Source: Onchocerca lupi
Lineage: Eukaryota; Nematoda; Chromadorea; Rhabditida; Onchocercidae
Reading direction: 5' to 3'
Assembly: GCA_028564675.1 (NCBI GenBank)
Contig: JAOVVO010000005.1
Span: forward strand, 1-64,000
Length of the DNA stretch: 64,000 bases
A program made the position numbers and the translations under genes. The notes under the pieces are model-generated. The model was not told the DNA's origin. It was given only the letters and a program-made list of their open reading frames with translations, and did not search any database. This document shows, in pieces, positions 51,177 through 62,091 of this stretch (position 1 is its first letter; each line of letters begins with the position of its first letter).

Positions 51177-54100
51177 ATGGAATCACAGTCAACAACTATT
51201 GAAACAGTTACAGTAATAAGGCCTCTCAAGGTTGATCCTCATTTCATTTTTCATAATAACAATTATGTAAATTTCTTGCAGCATAAGTTATTACCGAATT
51301 CTCAGATAGTTTCTACATAAAGCAGTCAGCGAATTTCTACCCTAGAATTATAGTTTCTTGACTTCTTTACGAATAAGATGTCTGAAGCCTCAACAATAGA
51401 ATGATGTTGCTGATAGGATAAGTTTGAATTAGGCAGGTAACTGATAATTGGTATCAATTGAATCAACCGGATAACTGATATCATTTTTTATCAACAAAAA
51501 CCAGATGATGTGGATGGAAATGTATCCAGTTTATATATGAATTACTAGAAGTTCATTCTGCAATTGATATCTTTTGTCGCTTGCACTCAAAATGTGACAA
51601 TCTTCCTTTAGAAGACAGGGAATATGGGATGGAAGAGAAATCGATTCCGCTAAGATAGCATTTTCCATTACACCGGTAGATTCTCCACTGATGGATTCTT
51701 CATTGAATTAAAACTTGCTGAATTGAGACATAAATATCGTGAGATATAGATATTCTGAAAATATCAATTCCAGGTAATAGCCTTGGTGTGTCTATTTGTT
51801 GCATTCATTCTTTTGATACTGTGTTTGTCGACGACGTGGTGGCTTCGATCAGGTGGTTTCCGAACAGGCTTATGGCTTGAATGCACATCATCTGATCAAA
51901 CGCAACAGACAATTGCCGGTGGTCCACCTCCTGGAAGGTGCCAAAAAGTACATCGTAATGCTGGTAAATTTCCTTACATTTAATTGCTATCAAAAAAAAA
52001 GAAAAAATAGCATTTCGTATGGAAGAAGTTTCAAACACTTGAGCAGAAATATCTTCAACAGGAAAAGTTTCAAGCAATTGATAATTGTAATTTGCTATGT
52101 CTTTGTGAATTTTTCCTTAAAATGACTAGAGAAAGTTAAGGCATTAGATGTTCCAGTTTTATATGATTGATAAATTAAACTATTGAGAAGCATATATTAA
52201 TCTTCTTATGCCCTTTAAAATTATTCGTATATATAGGAAATCTACTCTTTTTACGCTTCTTCAGTTATTTTGGGTTATTCTGACGAAATTTTTCCGATCT
52301 TCATTATTAGTTTATTTTTAGAGCTCGTAATTTTTGTTGATTGCTGTAATACAAAATGCGAAGTTCTTTTATTTCTAAGATGACCAATCCATTTTGTTCG
52401 TCATTTAAATTAATTTCAAAATTGAAAACTTTAATTAATGAATTACTTCTTCGCATTTCACCTTCTGTCGGGAAAATAAAATTTGTGTAAGGACTGGAAC
52501 TTCTTACAAAAAATTTTGCTGTGTAATGAAGTCCTTCATATGATGATTTTTATTTGCCAAAACTACGGTAAGCAATGAGTCGATGAATATCGATTATGCA
52601 GTCGGTAGTTTGGATTTCCTTTGATAGGAGGGAAATTATCTGAGAGTTATAGATAATTTGAACTCCCTTTAAGAAGTTATTTGCGGGACTTATAACCCCC
52701 AAAAAACCTCCCTTTAGGAAGTGTTTGGGGTTATATATATTGGTAAGAGCCACTCCTGGAATACCAATCTGATCAGAGGATTGGAAGCCTTGACCGGTCA
52801 GAGCAAAGGATTGAATGTCCTGACCGGTCAAGCGAAGAACTGAATCAATGAATTGCCCTTTTCATAGTGGAGATTGTTGCATATTATCATAGCAGCGGAA
52901 AATTAGCAATACGTTAATTACAGCGTAAAAGTCAAAAATTTGCATATACAAGGATATACCTGTAGTACAAAGAAATATTCCGGTTTTTCGGACACAGACA
53001 GACAGACGCTGTCTCGACGTAAAATGAAAGAATACTAGCTGTACAAAGAATCTCTTGCTATATGTATAAATGGCATTGTTCCCAAAAATCCTTTCTTTTT
53101 GCCAAAACTATATAAACATCATAGTTGCAGTTTAATTTAAATGCAGGAAGTGAATTACGTGCATTTTAATAGAAAATTGGGATGAGAATGCAAGACAAAC
53201 ATTGTTGTCTTCATGGTCTGCCTTTTCATCACTCATTAAGGTAATTGATTAAAGTAATGATTTAAAAGTAATCGATTCGTTCTATCATTGCATAGTTGCT
53301 TAGTGAATTTAGAATAAGATGAACTTAGATCCGTGACCTTTTGACCTATATAGGTCAAAAGTTTATTACATTGCAATGTCACGTGACTGACGTATGTGTT
53401 CATTAGATGCTCCATCAGAAGACGATGACGATATGGGATGATATCTGTGGCGTGCTGCTACCCATGAAAAAACATAAGGCTCGTCACTCACACCATTTAA
53501 TGCATGCAGACATTCCTGTCTCCAAACGTTCCTTTCCTTTGCTTCTGCTCGTTATTTACTTGTTCTCATGAGTGCACGTGTTTGGCATGCATGCACGTGC
53601 AGGAAGAGCTCTCCGATTTTCCATTGGCTTAATCTTTCTGAATTTTTTCCATAAATAATTCATTCAAGGAATTAATTGGTTGAAACTGTCTTAGAATTAA
53701 TTATCAAACCAAGTCTAAGTTCCCTGTCGTAAAATAGTTGTCGATGATTATTTTCAGAACATTTCAGTCGTGCAAAAATGGCAGAAGAAAATAGAAGTGA
53801 TCTCATAAATTAATGGAGAATAGCTGATATTATCATCCTGGTTAAAAATTTTCGATCAAAGCTAATTCTAACGGCAATTCTTTAGTCTTTCCAAGTAGCT
53901 AGTTCTTCCGTAAATTTTTATTAATAGGTTTAAAGTTGTTCCTTTTTTTTTGTTCCTCAGTTTGAAATAAAAGAATGCCGATCGATCAAAGAAAAATTTG
54001 ATGATTACATGAGGATGACATTGTCTTCGCTGATCAAGAGCTGATAAAATTGTCTGTCATTTTTTTTTTTTTTCTAAGCAGCAATAAATACTATGGTTTT

Positions 54101-56806
54101 CTCCCTCAATCGAACCACTAATTCTTGCTTCCTTCTTTAGAAGCCATTAGCAACTATTGCTATCATAAAAATTATCTATTTTCTGCGTTCTCACGCCCGT
54201 TTTTTGCAGAACTTTTGAAAATTGGTTCGAAAATATGTTTTCAAGTAGAGCCTGAAAATTGAAGTTTCTTGACGTCATTACATTTTTCTTTCCTCCAATA
54301 AGTTGAAAAGAGCTAATTTAATGAATTAAGAAACCATTTTTCCTTTCACTATTCAGCTTATTTTCTGTTGTTTGACTGAAGCCTTAGACGAATCCGGTTT
54401 CATTCCTTTCTTATAGCATGATTGAAATACTAAGTAGCAATATTAAATATCATATCCCGATATTTCCGCATAACGGGTGCTATTATACTATGATTCCAAT
54501 GATATTCCATAAAATTCTATTTACTTAAATTATTTCTTGATAGAATATTGTAACTTTCTTTTTTATTAAGAGTTGCTTGGAATAACTCCTAGCGGAAAAT
54601 AACAAGTTGTGCAAATAATGAAAGATGACCACAGATTAAGCAATATCAGGCCTCTAGTGTGTTTTATTGTATTAGTCATTGAAGAGAAAAATGGTCGCAC
54701 TGAAAGGGGTTTTGCAGGACATGGTAGGCGAGACTCTTAAAATAAAATTGTTTCTGAGAAAAAAAAAATAGAAACAAGGAAAAAAGTTGGAAAAAAGTTG
54801 CAAATGAAGCACTAGAACAAGCATCAATAAACTTTGAGGCAATTCCAACTCCATCTGGAGAGATGGCAGTTGTCTTAGGTCCAGGTTGGCCGGGAATATT
54901 GTTACATGAAGCTGTGGGTCACAGGCTTGAAGGTGACTTTAATCTGTTGAAAGTCAACGGACCTCTTGCATTACAATTTCACAGTGCGCTAGACATGTCA
55001 AAATGGAGAAAATCACTTGACAAGGCTGAAGCTATCGTGTAGCTAGTGTCTTTTTTAGTATATTATCTACTATCAATACATTTTTTATCTTTCCTCAATA
55101 ATGATACTGACTAAAATAGTTCCAGTTTCATTGTTCATTTTATTTTTATAATTAGAGGTTCAATTTTTCGGTTCTATGCTTTCATGATTTAATTTGATAA
55201 TAACACTTCACTCAATATTACTAAAAATATCACTGTTAAAATTGAAATGGTTTAACTGTAATGTTTAATTGTATTACAGAAATTTTCTTCGTCGTAGAAT
55301 TGTGTAGAAAGAGCCTGTATTTACCCGCATATTATTGAGCCAGATTGCTCATATCACTTCTTATCTTTCATATCCGTAGTTTTAGTTTGTCCGAAAATTT
55401 TGGGGAATTTGAAAAGTGTTGGCTTAAATCAAATTTCGGAACGAAATTCTATCACAAATGTTGTTACTTGAACAGTTTACGAAAACGAATATAAATAGTA
55501 GCGTTTTTCCATTATTTCGTGAAGTTTTCCATTCTTGCTTTATGGCTTATACATGCCAACAGTCAGCACCGCCAGGCAAGTTTTCTTCTTTTACTTTTTC
55601 ATTTATCGATCTATGCATCGTTTATTCTGGGGCATAATATATGGTAGAAAAAGAAAATTCTTTATTCATACGTTCTTTTTTTTTTTTCAATTGGTATTAT
55701 CAATTTTTTAAAATTATTCCATATGTAACGTCTTTCTTCATTCTTCATTATGGCTGTTACATAGTTCAATAAACGTTTCAAATAATTTATTGTCTAAATG
55801 TGTTCCATTTTTTTGAGAGTAGATAGGAAAATAGAAAGAAATCCATTTACATTCAATCAAATTTGCACATAAGCTATACACTTTTCCAAAAAATAATTGT
55901 ATTAATTTAATTCATAATATCATTTGAATAATTTATTCTTCGAAAAGAATAATTAACGTGTTTCTTTTTATGAATTGTCAAATTACCAATTCCTAATATT
56001 TTAAAAACCGAAGAAAAAATATATGTATGGAATTTTTTCAAACTACTTTTCAGTAATTTATCAACCTTTAAAAAATCAATTTTTCTTTTCATTCTCTAAG
56101 TCGTAACTGAATTCTATTTCAGCCTATATCAAACTGGTTGCAGTGCTATTGATCACTGCAGCAGTATTTACATTCTTCGCGTTTTTCCTCAATGTATTCG
56201 GTTTACGATCACGAGATTTGCATTGGAAATATATTTTCTATAAATTCGCTACTTATACTTCTTTATTTGGAGGTGAATTTGATTTCCACTTATCAAATAA
56301 TCATTTTATATGCGTCGTTTTATATGCTTAGATTTATCACTTTATCAAAAAACTTTTATTAGTAATATTACATTTTCATCAATTTCATCACAGTGTTTCA
56401 AAATACAGAAAAAAAAATTTTGTACACCAAAATAAAATTTTTATTTCCACAACTAATCCAAAATACTGACGTTCTGTTTCTTTTGGTAACGAACGATAAC
56501 GGAACTTCTTTCTTAATCGAATAATTTTAGAAATTTTCATAAAATCTTTGAAATTTGCTAAACATACAATATCGCATTTCAGTATTCTTAGAGCTCATAT
56601 CTCTAATCGTGTTTCCCGTATGTTTTTACGTTGAGATGAAGAATTTTGGTTATCGGAACTGGGAATTCGATTGGTCCTACGGTGTTGCCTGGGGTGCGAC
56701 GCTGTTTTCATTCAGTGCATCACTATCACTGATATGTGATAAAGAACATGAAGAGGTGTATTTCAAGGAGAAAACGATCTATAATCCACCACCGGAATTA
56801 AAATAG
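51177..56806 (+). CDS. vab-9: VAB-9/TMEM47-type claudin-superfamily junction protein
   Basis: Complete gene of five exons (51177-51230, 51774-51963, 55525-55575, 56123-56272, 56583-56806), 669 nt, 222 residues. It is a four-span membrane protein. Segment 1 is [18 protein letters not shown], preceded by VTVIRPLK as in TMEM47 (TPLKLVGLVC). The first extracellular loop carries the claudin-type W..GLW..C..C pattern (TTWW, TGLWLEC, GRCQ). Segment 2 is [18 protein letters not shown], segment 3 [17 protein letters not shown] and segment 4 [18 protein letters not shown]. The block [18 protein letters not shown] closely matches TMEM47 (EFNWGYGLAWGATIFSF). In C. elegans VAB-9 sits at adherens junctions of epithelia. 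Intron 3 uses a GC donor. Intron 2 is 3.6 kb and carries the tldD fragment and palindromes. The exon 3 acceptor (TTCGTGAAG) is weak but is the only one that keeps phase. Confidence 0.9.
52620..52840 (+). repeat. Structured repeat block in vab-9 intron 2
   Basis: Richer in GC than its surroundings. Two units start CTCCCTTTA(A/G)GAAGT, at 52673 and 52708 (spacing 35). Two 30-bp units at 52778-52807 and 52808-52837 each carry the 10-bp palindrome TGACCGGTCA (52791-52800 and 52821-52830). A TATA-like run, GGTTATATATATTGG, lies between the two sets. It could be part of a solo LTR or other mobile element, or a regulatory module. Confidence 0.6.
53338..53387. promoter_or_regulatory. Cluster of three palindromes in vab-9 intron 2
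   Basis: Within 50 bp there is a perfect 24-bp palindrome (53338-53361) containing TGACCTATATAGGTCA, then ACATTGCAATGT (68-79 of the same block), then GTCACGTGAC (53378-53387). TGACCT and AGGTCA are nuclear-receptor half-sites in everted orientation, and CACGTG is an E-box for bHLH factors. A role as an intronic enhancer is inferred, not shown. Confidence 0.45.
53575..53599. promoter_or_regulatory. Pair of CACGTG E-boxes
   Basis: CACGTG occurs at 53575-53580 and 53594-53599, each within GTGCACGTG/TGCACGTGCA contexts and separated by a GCATGCATGC palindrome. Together with the E-box at 53380 this makes three in about 220 bp of intron. Confidence 0.35.
54609..55042 (+). pseudogene. tldD: Bacterial (probably Wolbachia) tldD fragment in a nematode intron
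   Basis: TldD is a bacterial zinc metalloprotease. Part 1 (54609-54740) reads [17 protein letters not shown], then [17 protein letters not shown], then stops. Part 2 starts at about 54797 in another frame: [17 protein letters not shown], then [20 protein letters not shown] continuing [12 protein letters not shown] to about 54949. The TldD hallmark GPGWPG.LLHEA.GH.LEGDFN, with its HExxxH metal-binding motif, is intact; the usual G after GH is R. After GDFN the match ends, and the frame continues as [20 protein letters not shown] to a TAG at 55042. A frameshift, an internal stop and missing N- and C-terminal parts make it non-functional. It lies in vab-9 intron 2, in the same orientation. Family identification is strong; the donor species is inferred from filarial biology. 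Confidence 0.88.
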
Positions 56807-56913
56807 TTTCCGGACGAAATTATAGAGACGAAATTTCCATGAAATGCATTTGAACAAATTCTTAGGGATATGTTTTCAGTAAACAATGATAACAATTGTA
56901 ATTGCTGTCCAGC

Positions 56914-56919
56914 AATAAA
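56914..56919 (+). terminator. vab-9: Poly(A) signal of vab-9
   Basis: AATAAA lies about 108 nt after the vab-9 stop codon, a normal nematode 3' UTR length. Confidence 0.6.
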
Positions 56920-57044
56920 ATTATTCCATTTGTGTTCGAATTTTCGAATATTTTTGGACTGAAATTTCGAAATTCTCAAGTTCCAGAAAATCCACCTGCG
57001 AATTAATTTTTTTTAGGAATTAAAGTCGAAACTTCATTTAAGCT

Positions 57045-57120
57045 ATAAGCATGAAAGATAAAAAATGCCATTTTAATCAAAAACTTGATTAAAATGGCAT
57101 TTTTTGTCTTTCATGCTTAT
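57045..57120. repeat. Near-perfect 36-bp hairpin
   Basis: The left arm 57045-57080 and right arm 57085-57120 are reverse complements over 36 bp except for one position, which would be a G-U pair in RNA. The loop is four bases (AAAC). The arms start ATAAGCATGAAAGA and end TTTTAATCAA. It sits about 125 bp past the vab-9 poly(A) signal. The loop is too short and the pairing too perfect for an ordinary microRNA precursor; a small inverted-repeat element or a transcript-end structure is more likely. Confidence 0.9.
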
Positions 57121-57422
57121 TGTTTAGTCGTTGATATGTCGATGATAAATGATAAAAATTATTGATGCATGTGGGGACAAATTTTATTTAAAATCCTATC
57201 AAATGTCTTAATTAAGTTTACTGAAGTGTTTTATACATTGCATTTTCCTTTTTGTATATGATTCACTCCTTCGTAAATATTCACGTAAGTTGAGTTCATT
57301 TCTTTTTGAATTGTATTTCTTCCCTTAATGATTCTGCAATCTGTTAATTATAGCTTGTCACAATTCTGAAAGATATAAAATGATTTCGAATTAAGATTTT
57401 CTGAAATCAGAACATGTTGTAG

Positions 57423-57636
57423 CTTCATCAGAATTATGAAAAATTTCAGCAAGGCTTCCTCGAAGACTACATTGTAGCAATAATGATAGAAAATGATCGG
57501 AAAGCAGAAACTGAAGTTTATAATTCGAATCAGAAGTGGCAGAATTTCTTGGAAACTCTTTTTACCATTTGTTTAGTATCTTCGATTCATAAAAGAATTT
57601 TGAAAAAATGCTTCAAATATTCGACTCCTTGTTAAT
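57423..57636 (+). other. Coding-like segment, unrecognised
   Basis: After a TTGTAG acceptor-like site the frame stays open for 70 codons (LHQNYEKFQQGFLEDYIVA, then KAETEVYNSNQKWQNFLETL) to a TAA. The first 45 residues have a charged, protein-like composition. A possible donor, GTATCT, lies at about 57579. No homologue is recognised and no start is evident. It could be an exon of an unidentified gene or a decayed one. Confidence 0.3.
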
Positions 57637-58309
57637 GCTGTAAGAAGCAATTTTTTGTACACTACTGTTCTTTTGTTATGTATATTGTTTCTGAAAATGA
57701 GGTCATTCGTTTTTAGTTGGATTTATATATTGAATAAATTTATAATCGTTGTAACAGTAATATTTGTCATTGAATTTGTTTTACTTGTACATGAAACCAT
57801 TGTAGTGTTCTTCGAGCAACAATCAGTTATTCGAAAATCAGATTTTTCGAATTTGTTTTGTTGCTATCATCCTGTTTTGATCAATTATAAATAAAATAGA
57901 AATACTTTTTGATTGTTAAAGTTTTCTGTTTTTTTAGAAATTCATAATTATGAAATGATTTCATGTGTGCAACGATAGCATAGAATGCTATTATTTTTAG
58001 TGATTTAGTTTTTATTCCTGTGACTTTGAGCTAACCATGCAAAATCTTTAGGGTTTTTAAAACTATATAAGCAATCTTTTCGATGCTTCATGCTTCACTC
58101 GAAGCATCTTTTGATAAGTTGATTTGTGATATTAGAAGAACCGAAATAGAATAGATTGAAGTTGAACAGAGATAAGTCGGAATGATTTTTTCATGGTTAT
58201 TGTTTAAAAACAATTGGTAAACTTTATTTTCGGTCACACGGATTAAAAACATGCTTGTATCTTATCCTTCACTGAGCCTATTCTAATTTTCTTGAATTGA
58301 TTCAGAAAT

Positions 58310-58576
58310 GAAACTTGAAGACGATTTATGTGCCACTGTTCGTAACAAATGTGAGGAAATGAAAATACCTATATTAACTGGGTGATGGTTTTGAGTTACG
58401 TCCTCCATGCACATAGCCTTATAATTGAAACACATTGTACACAATTTCGTAGTACGAGAATTCGTTATTTACGGAAATTTTATGAAGTTATCCAAGAAAA
58501 TTCAATTACAAATTATGCGGAAATTAGGAAGTTCCAGCAGAGAACGCGATTTTTGCAAATGTTACAACTACTCTGA
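58310..58576 (+). other. Coding-like segments in two frames, unrecognised
   Basis: After the acceptor-like GATTCAG one frame reads MKLEDDLCATVRNKCEEMKI and stops after PILTG. A second, overlapping frame from 58382 reads to RYLRKFYEVIQENSITNYAE and then KFQQRTRFLQMLQLL with a stop at 58576. The frame change could be a frameshifted pseudogene or a missed splice (GTGATG at 58381). No family is recognised. Confidence 0.25.
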
Positions 58577-59022
58577 TTGTTTGATTTTTGAACAAATTTA
58601 GACTGCTAGCATCTTCTGGTGAAAAAATCAGACACAAGCTATGGAAGCCATTCAATATCTACATCTTTCTGTTATAACTCTATTTTGCACCGTGTATATG
58701 GTTTTGGGTAGTAACGAACTATCAATCAATATTAGTTCGATATAGATCACTTCTTGATCAATATCTTTTTGATGTGATTTTTTGTCTAGAAATGTATGAC
58801 GAAATAGGCATAAAAAATATTCTGTGAAGTAAAGCCATGTCATTCGTTCTAATGATGATACCATTGATTGTGTATGATTTGTTATATAATTTGGCCATCG
58901 TTCTATTATTATTATTATTATTTTTTGCATCGATGACTTGTTAAAAAAAAAAAATTCCTGAATGTCTTGAATTTTGAATAGACTTAATAACAAGAAGCAG
59001 AGAAGGAGATCTAAAGATTACC

Positions 59023-59536
59023 ATGGCAAAATTAAACAGTCAGAAGGAGTTCAAGATTCAGGTAAAGAGCATCAGGCTGAAAAAGCATAACAACGGAATG
59101 GATAGCAAGAAGTAAATTTCACTTGCGATTTTCAATCAAAGGATTTGCGATAATTGAGTAGGCAGAACGATATCGACGGAAAGCAACAGTGATTGCTAGT
59201 GGGAATGGAAAGATGTGAGCTTGAAATAGCGAGTAGAGCGGTTGAAGGATTCTAGGCTAATAATTCTGCAATTGTTTAAAAAGAAAAACCCTAGATATAG
59301 ATCTCATAAGATGAGCATCAAAAAGGAAAATATATTGGATGACAGCAGCAGGCAAAATTAGCGACAAATGCTTTCTGAAATTAGGCAAAAGCGATATCGC
59401 TATATTCGGCATACAATCGCATTTCAACAGCTGCGAGAATGTTGCTGATAGTCTTAGTAAGTCGCTGAGAAAACAGAAAAAGAGAATTTTGGTTTTTGTT
59501 CTGTTGCTTAGAATGAGAGGTAATGATTTATATTAA
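59023..59536 (+). other. Less AT-rich patch with short lysine-rich ORFs
   Basis: Contains MAKLNSQKEFKIQVKSIRLK (to a stop at 59115) and, from 59339, TAAGKISDKCFLKLGKSDIA running to 59536. Purine-rich, and of a different composition from its surroundings. No domain is recognised; it may be decayed coding or repeat DNA. Confidence 0.2.
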
Positions 59537-60373
59537 AAGATTTATGTTTCATTCTGAAAATTAATCATAATGAATGGAAAACCTATGATTAAATAATCAT
59601 TTTTGGAAAGTTGAATCATGTAAGTCTTCAGTTGATTATCCAAAGTTTGCCGATGAAAAATCTTCGAAAATAAAAAAAGAGCTGTTCATTTTGCATTCTT
59701 GCATGGAATTTCTAGAAAAGTTTTATGCCTTACTTTTGTATATGTTACATAAGAAAATCTAAATATACTGTAATTTTCTATCTTATTATTACTTTCAGTT
59801 TTTCATTACTTTACTTTCAGTTTTACTTACATAATCATGAGAACTTCAATCCTTTTCGTATGCCCGTAAATTCATAAATAAATTTGCGAAATTATTTCCT
59901 CTCTTAAACCATGCGTTATGACAGCCGAATAATTACAGTATAGTGACCATTTTTGCTCATTTCACTTGCAAACTTCGTAAACTACGATGCTTAGTTGATG
60001 CAGATTTAGAGATCTTGTGCAAATAATCAATGATTCCATATTTAAATATTAGGCATTCGTGATTAATGCATATTTTAGCAGGAATTTTTCGGAATTTTAA
60101 AATAAATCATAGCTCCGGGTGGCAAAAGAATCAGTATAGTCGCGATGCTAAATGTTACGAAATTATTTGCATTTTTACAATCGCCTTGAAGATATAATCA
60201 GCAATATGAAAAGAGTATCTTCATATTACGGAAGAAGAATTTGCTTCTTTTTCATCCCTAATACTTAAATTGTCTTCGTTTTTAAAAATTAAAAAAAAAC
60301 CTTCAAATCTAAAAATTAAAAATATGTATTCCCTGTTTTTTTCTTTCTTCTACCTTCTAGAATCCCCAATTGG

Positions 60374-60782
60374 TTATTTTAGACCTCTTGGTAGAAGAAC
60401 CTGATGGTAGTAAATTCTGTTTAGCAAAATTTCATCTCTTTTATTTTCTGCTACTAATACAAGCGATGGTTCTAAAAATCTATATGGTGGGAATTTAAAA
60501 AAAAAGTAGATCAGTATAGCCAAAATATGGACCAAAATTGGTTTCATCAAACTGAACAATAATGACAAAAATGATAAGTGATAACACATGGGCAAGGTTA
60601 CAGGTGAACAGTGGGATGTGAAATCTGTTTTTATAAATTTTATGAATTAAAAAATTTTGGCCAAACTTTGTAAGTAAATTCCCATTCTCATATTTTCCCG
60701 AGAATACTAACTGATTCAAGCCGAATATAGCAGTAAAATTCTGCTTATTACAATAAGTTTCAGCAACAACATGATATTTCAA
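60374..60782 (-). other. Minus-strand coding-like segments, possibly a broken or spliced gene
   Basis: Minus strand 60782-60495 reads MKYHVVAETYCNKQNFTAIF and continues about 95 codons. An overlapping frame ends FPPYRFLEPSLVLVAENKRD, then ILLNRIYYHQVLLPRGLK and a stop at 60374. A minus-strand acceptor (GATTTTTAG) at 60472-60480 would open a 98-nt last exon. The two frames also meet at a run of nine A/T at 60497-60505, so a frameshift is possible. Not identified. Confidence 0.28.
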
Positions 60783-60999
60783 AAAAAAAAAAACAGCTGC
60801 AGATGGAAAAAATCCAGAAAAACATTGAAGAATAAAGAATTACAATATACTTTCATCAATAATTTGAAAAAGATTTGAAAAAAGGAATTTAAGATGCAGC
60901 GTCTTATTAACATCATAAGCAAATATTAATCGTAAGAACAGTTCGAAACAGATTGGAAACATCAACAACATTAGAAGCATTATAAATAAATAATCTGAC

Positions 61000-62058
61000 C
61001 ATTACTCTACTTCACAATTCCCCAAATTTTTGATCATTATCTAAAAAGCAGAAGAAAAAAAAAATGAAAAGAAGGACAATGTAAAACATAAGCAAATTCT
61101 TTGGACTAAATCTTTTGCAATACGCTTATTGTTTAATAAATTCGGAACTTTTGACTATGACATTACGGATGAAGTATAAGAGTTCTTTGAAGTATAAATT
61201 CGAAATTTGAGAATGGAACATTTGAATCACATAAAATGAAAGCAAAAAGCCGTACAATCAAATGAGTCAGAAGTGATTATAAAGAATTTACAGATTCTTG
61301 AAAGAAACAAATGAAAAAAAGGAAAATTAACGCATACATTAGGGAAATTCATCTGCTCATAAGAAAAGTCTTATTACTTATTGGTGATAGTGATAAAAAC
61401 TCATAGAATCAAAGTGTAAGAAATAGACTGATTTATGAATAGTACAAAGTTACTGTTACTGGCAATAATTTTTATTTTACACAATTTTGCAGCACTGATA
61501 TCACCCATTAACTATTATACTGAATGATCTAATAAGCAATGTGATTTGAACTAAAAATTTACCCTGCTGGAACCTATAACTTTGCTGCAGTATACTTCAT
61601 ACTAAATTGTTGATTTTCTGGCATCATTTTTGAACCTATTTTGTGCACAATTCCTACAAAAACTTGAATTTCAATTTAAAAAAAAGAAAAAAAATGAAAG
61701 AAAAAGAATAAAGAAAAAAGACGGGATGAAAAGCACAAATTTTCCAATATCGAAGAAATAATATTGAAATTAATAGTATGTAGAAAATACGTAATATCCA
61801 TAAGGAAGAATACATGCATGCACAAATTGTAATAAAAGAGAGAATACGAAGCAAGGAATGTCAATATTGAACACCTTTTAGTGAAATATTTGAATAATAA
61901 GGAATAAATAGTGAGTTCCTGAAATCGAGAGTTGTGAAAAATATAAGGAAAATATGGAAGAAATCAGAAAAACAGAAAGGCACCTGAGCGATAAAGTGAT
62001 ATAATGAGCAAATATTCCACAAAAAATTTCATGGCAAATGCATATGATATTGCGACAT

Positions 62059-62091
<33 letters not shown>

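Noticed and set aside
52550..52831. 93-codon minus-strand ORF in vab-9 intron 2
   Set aside because: It is the antisense of the repeat block at 52.6-52.84 kb; the repeated peptide just reflects the DNA repeats.
57045..57120. microRNA precursor
   Set aside because: A four-base loop and almost perfect 36-bp pairing do not fit a typical animal pre-miRNA, which has a larger loop and bulges.
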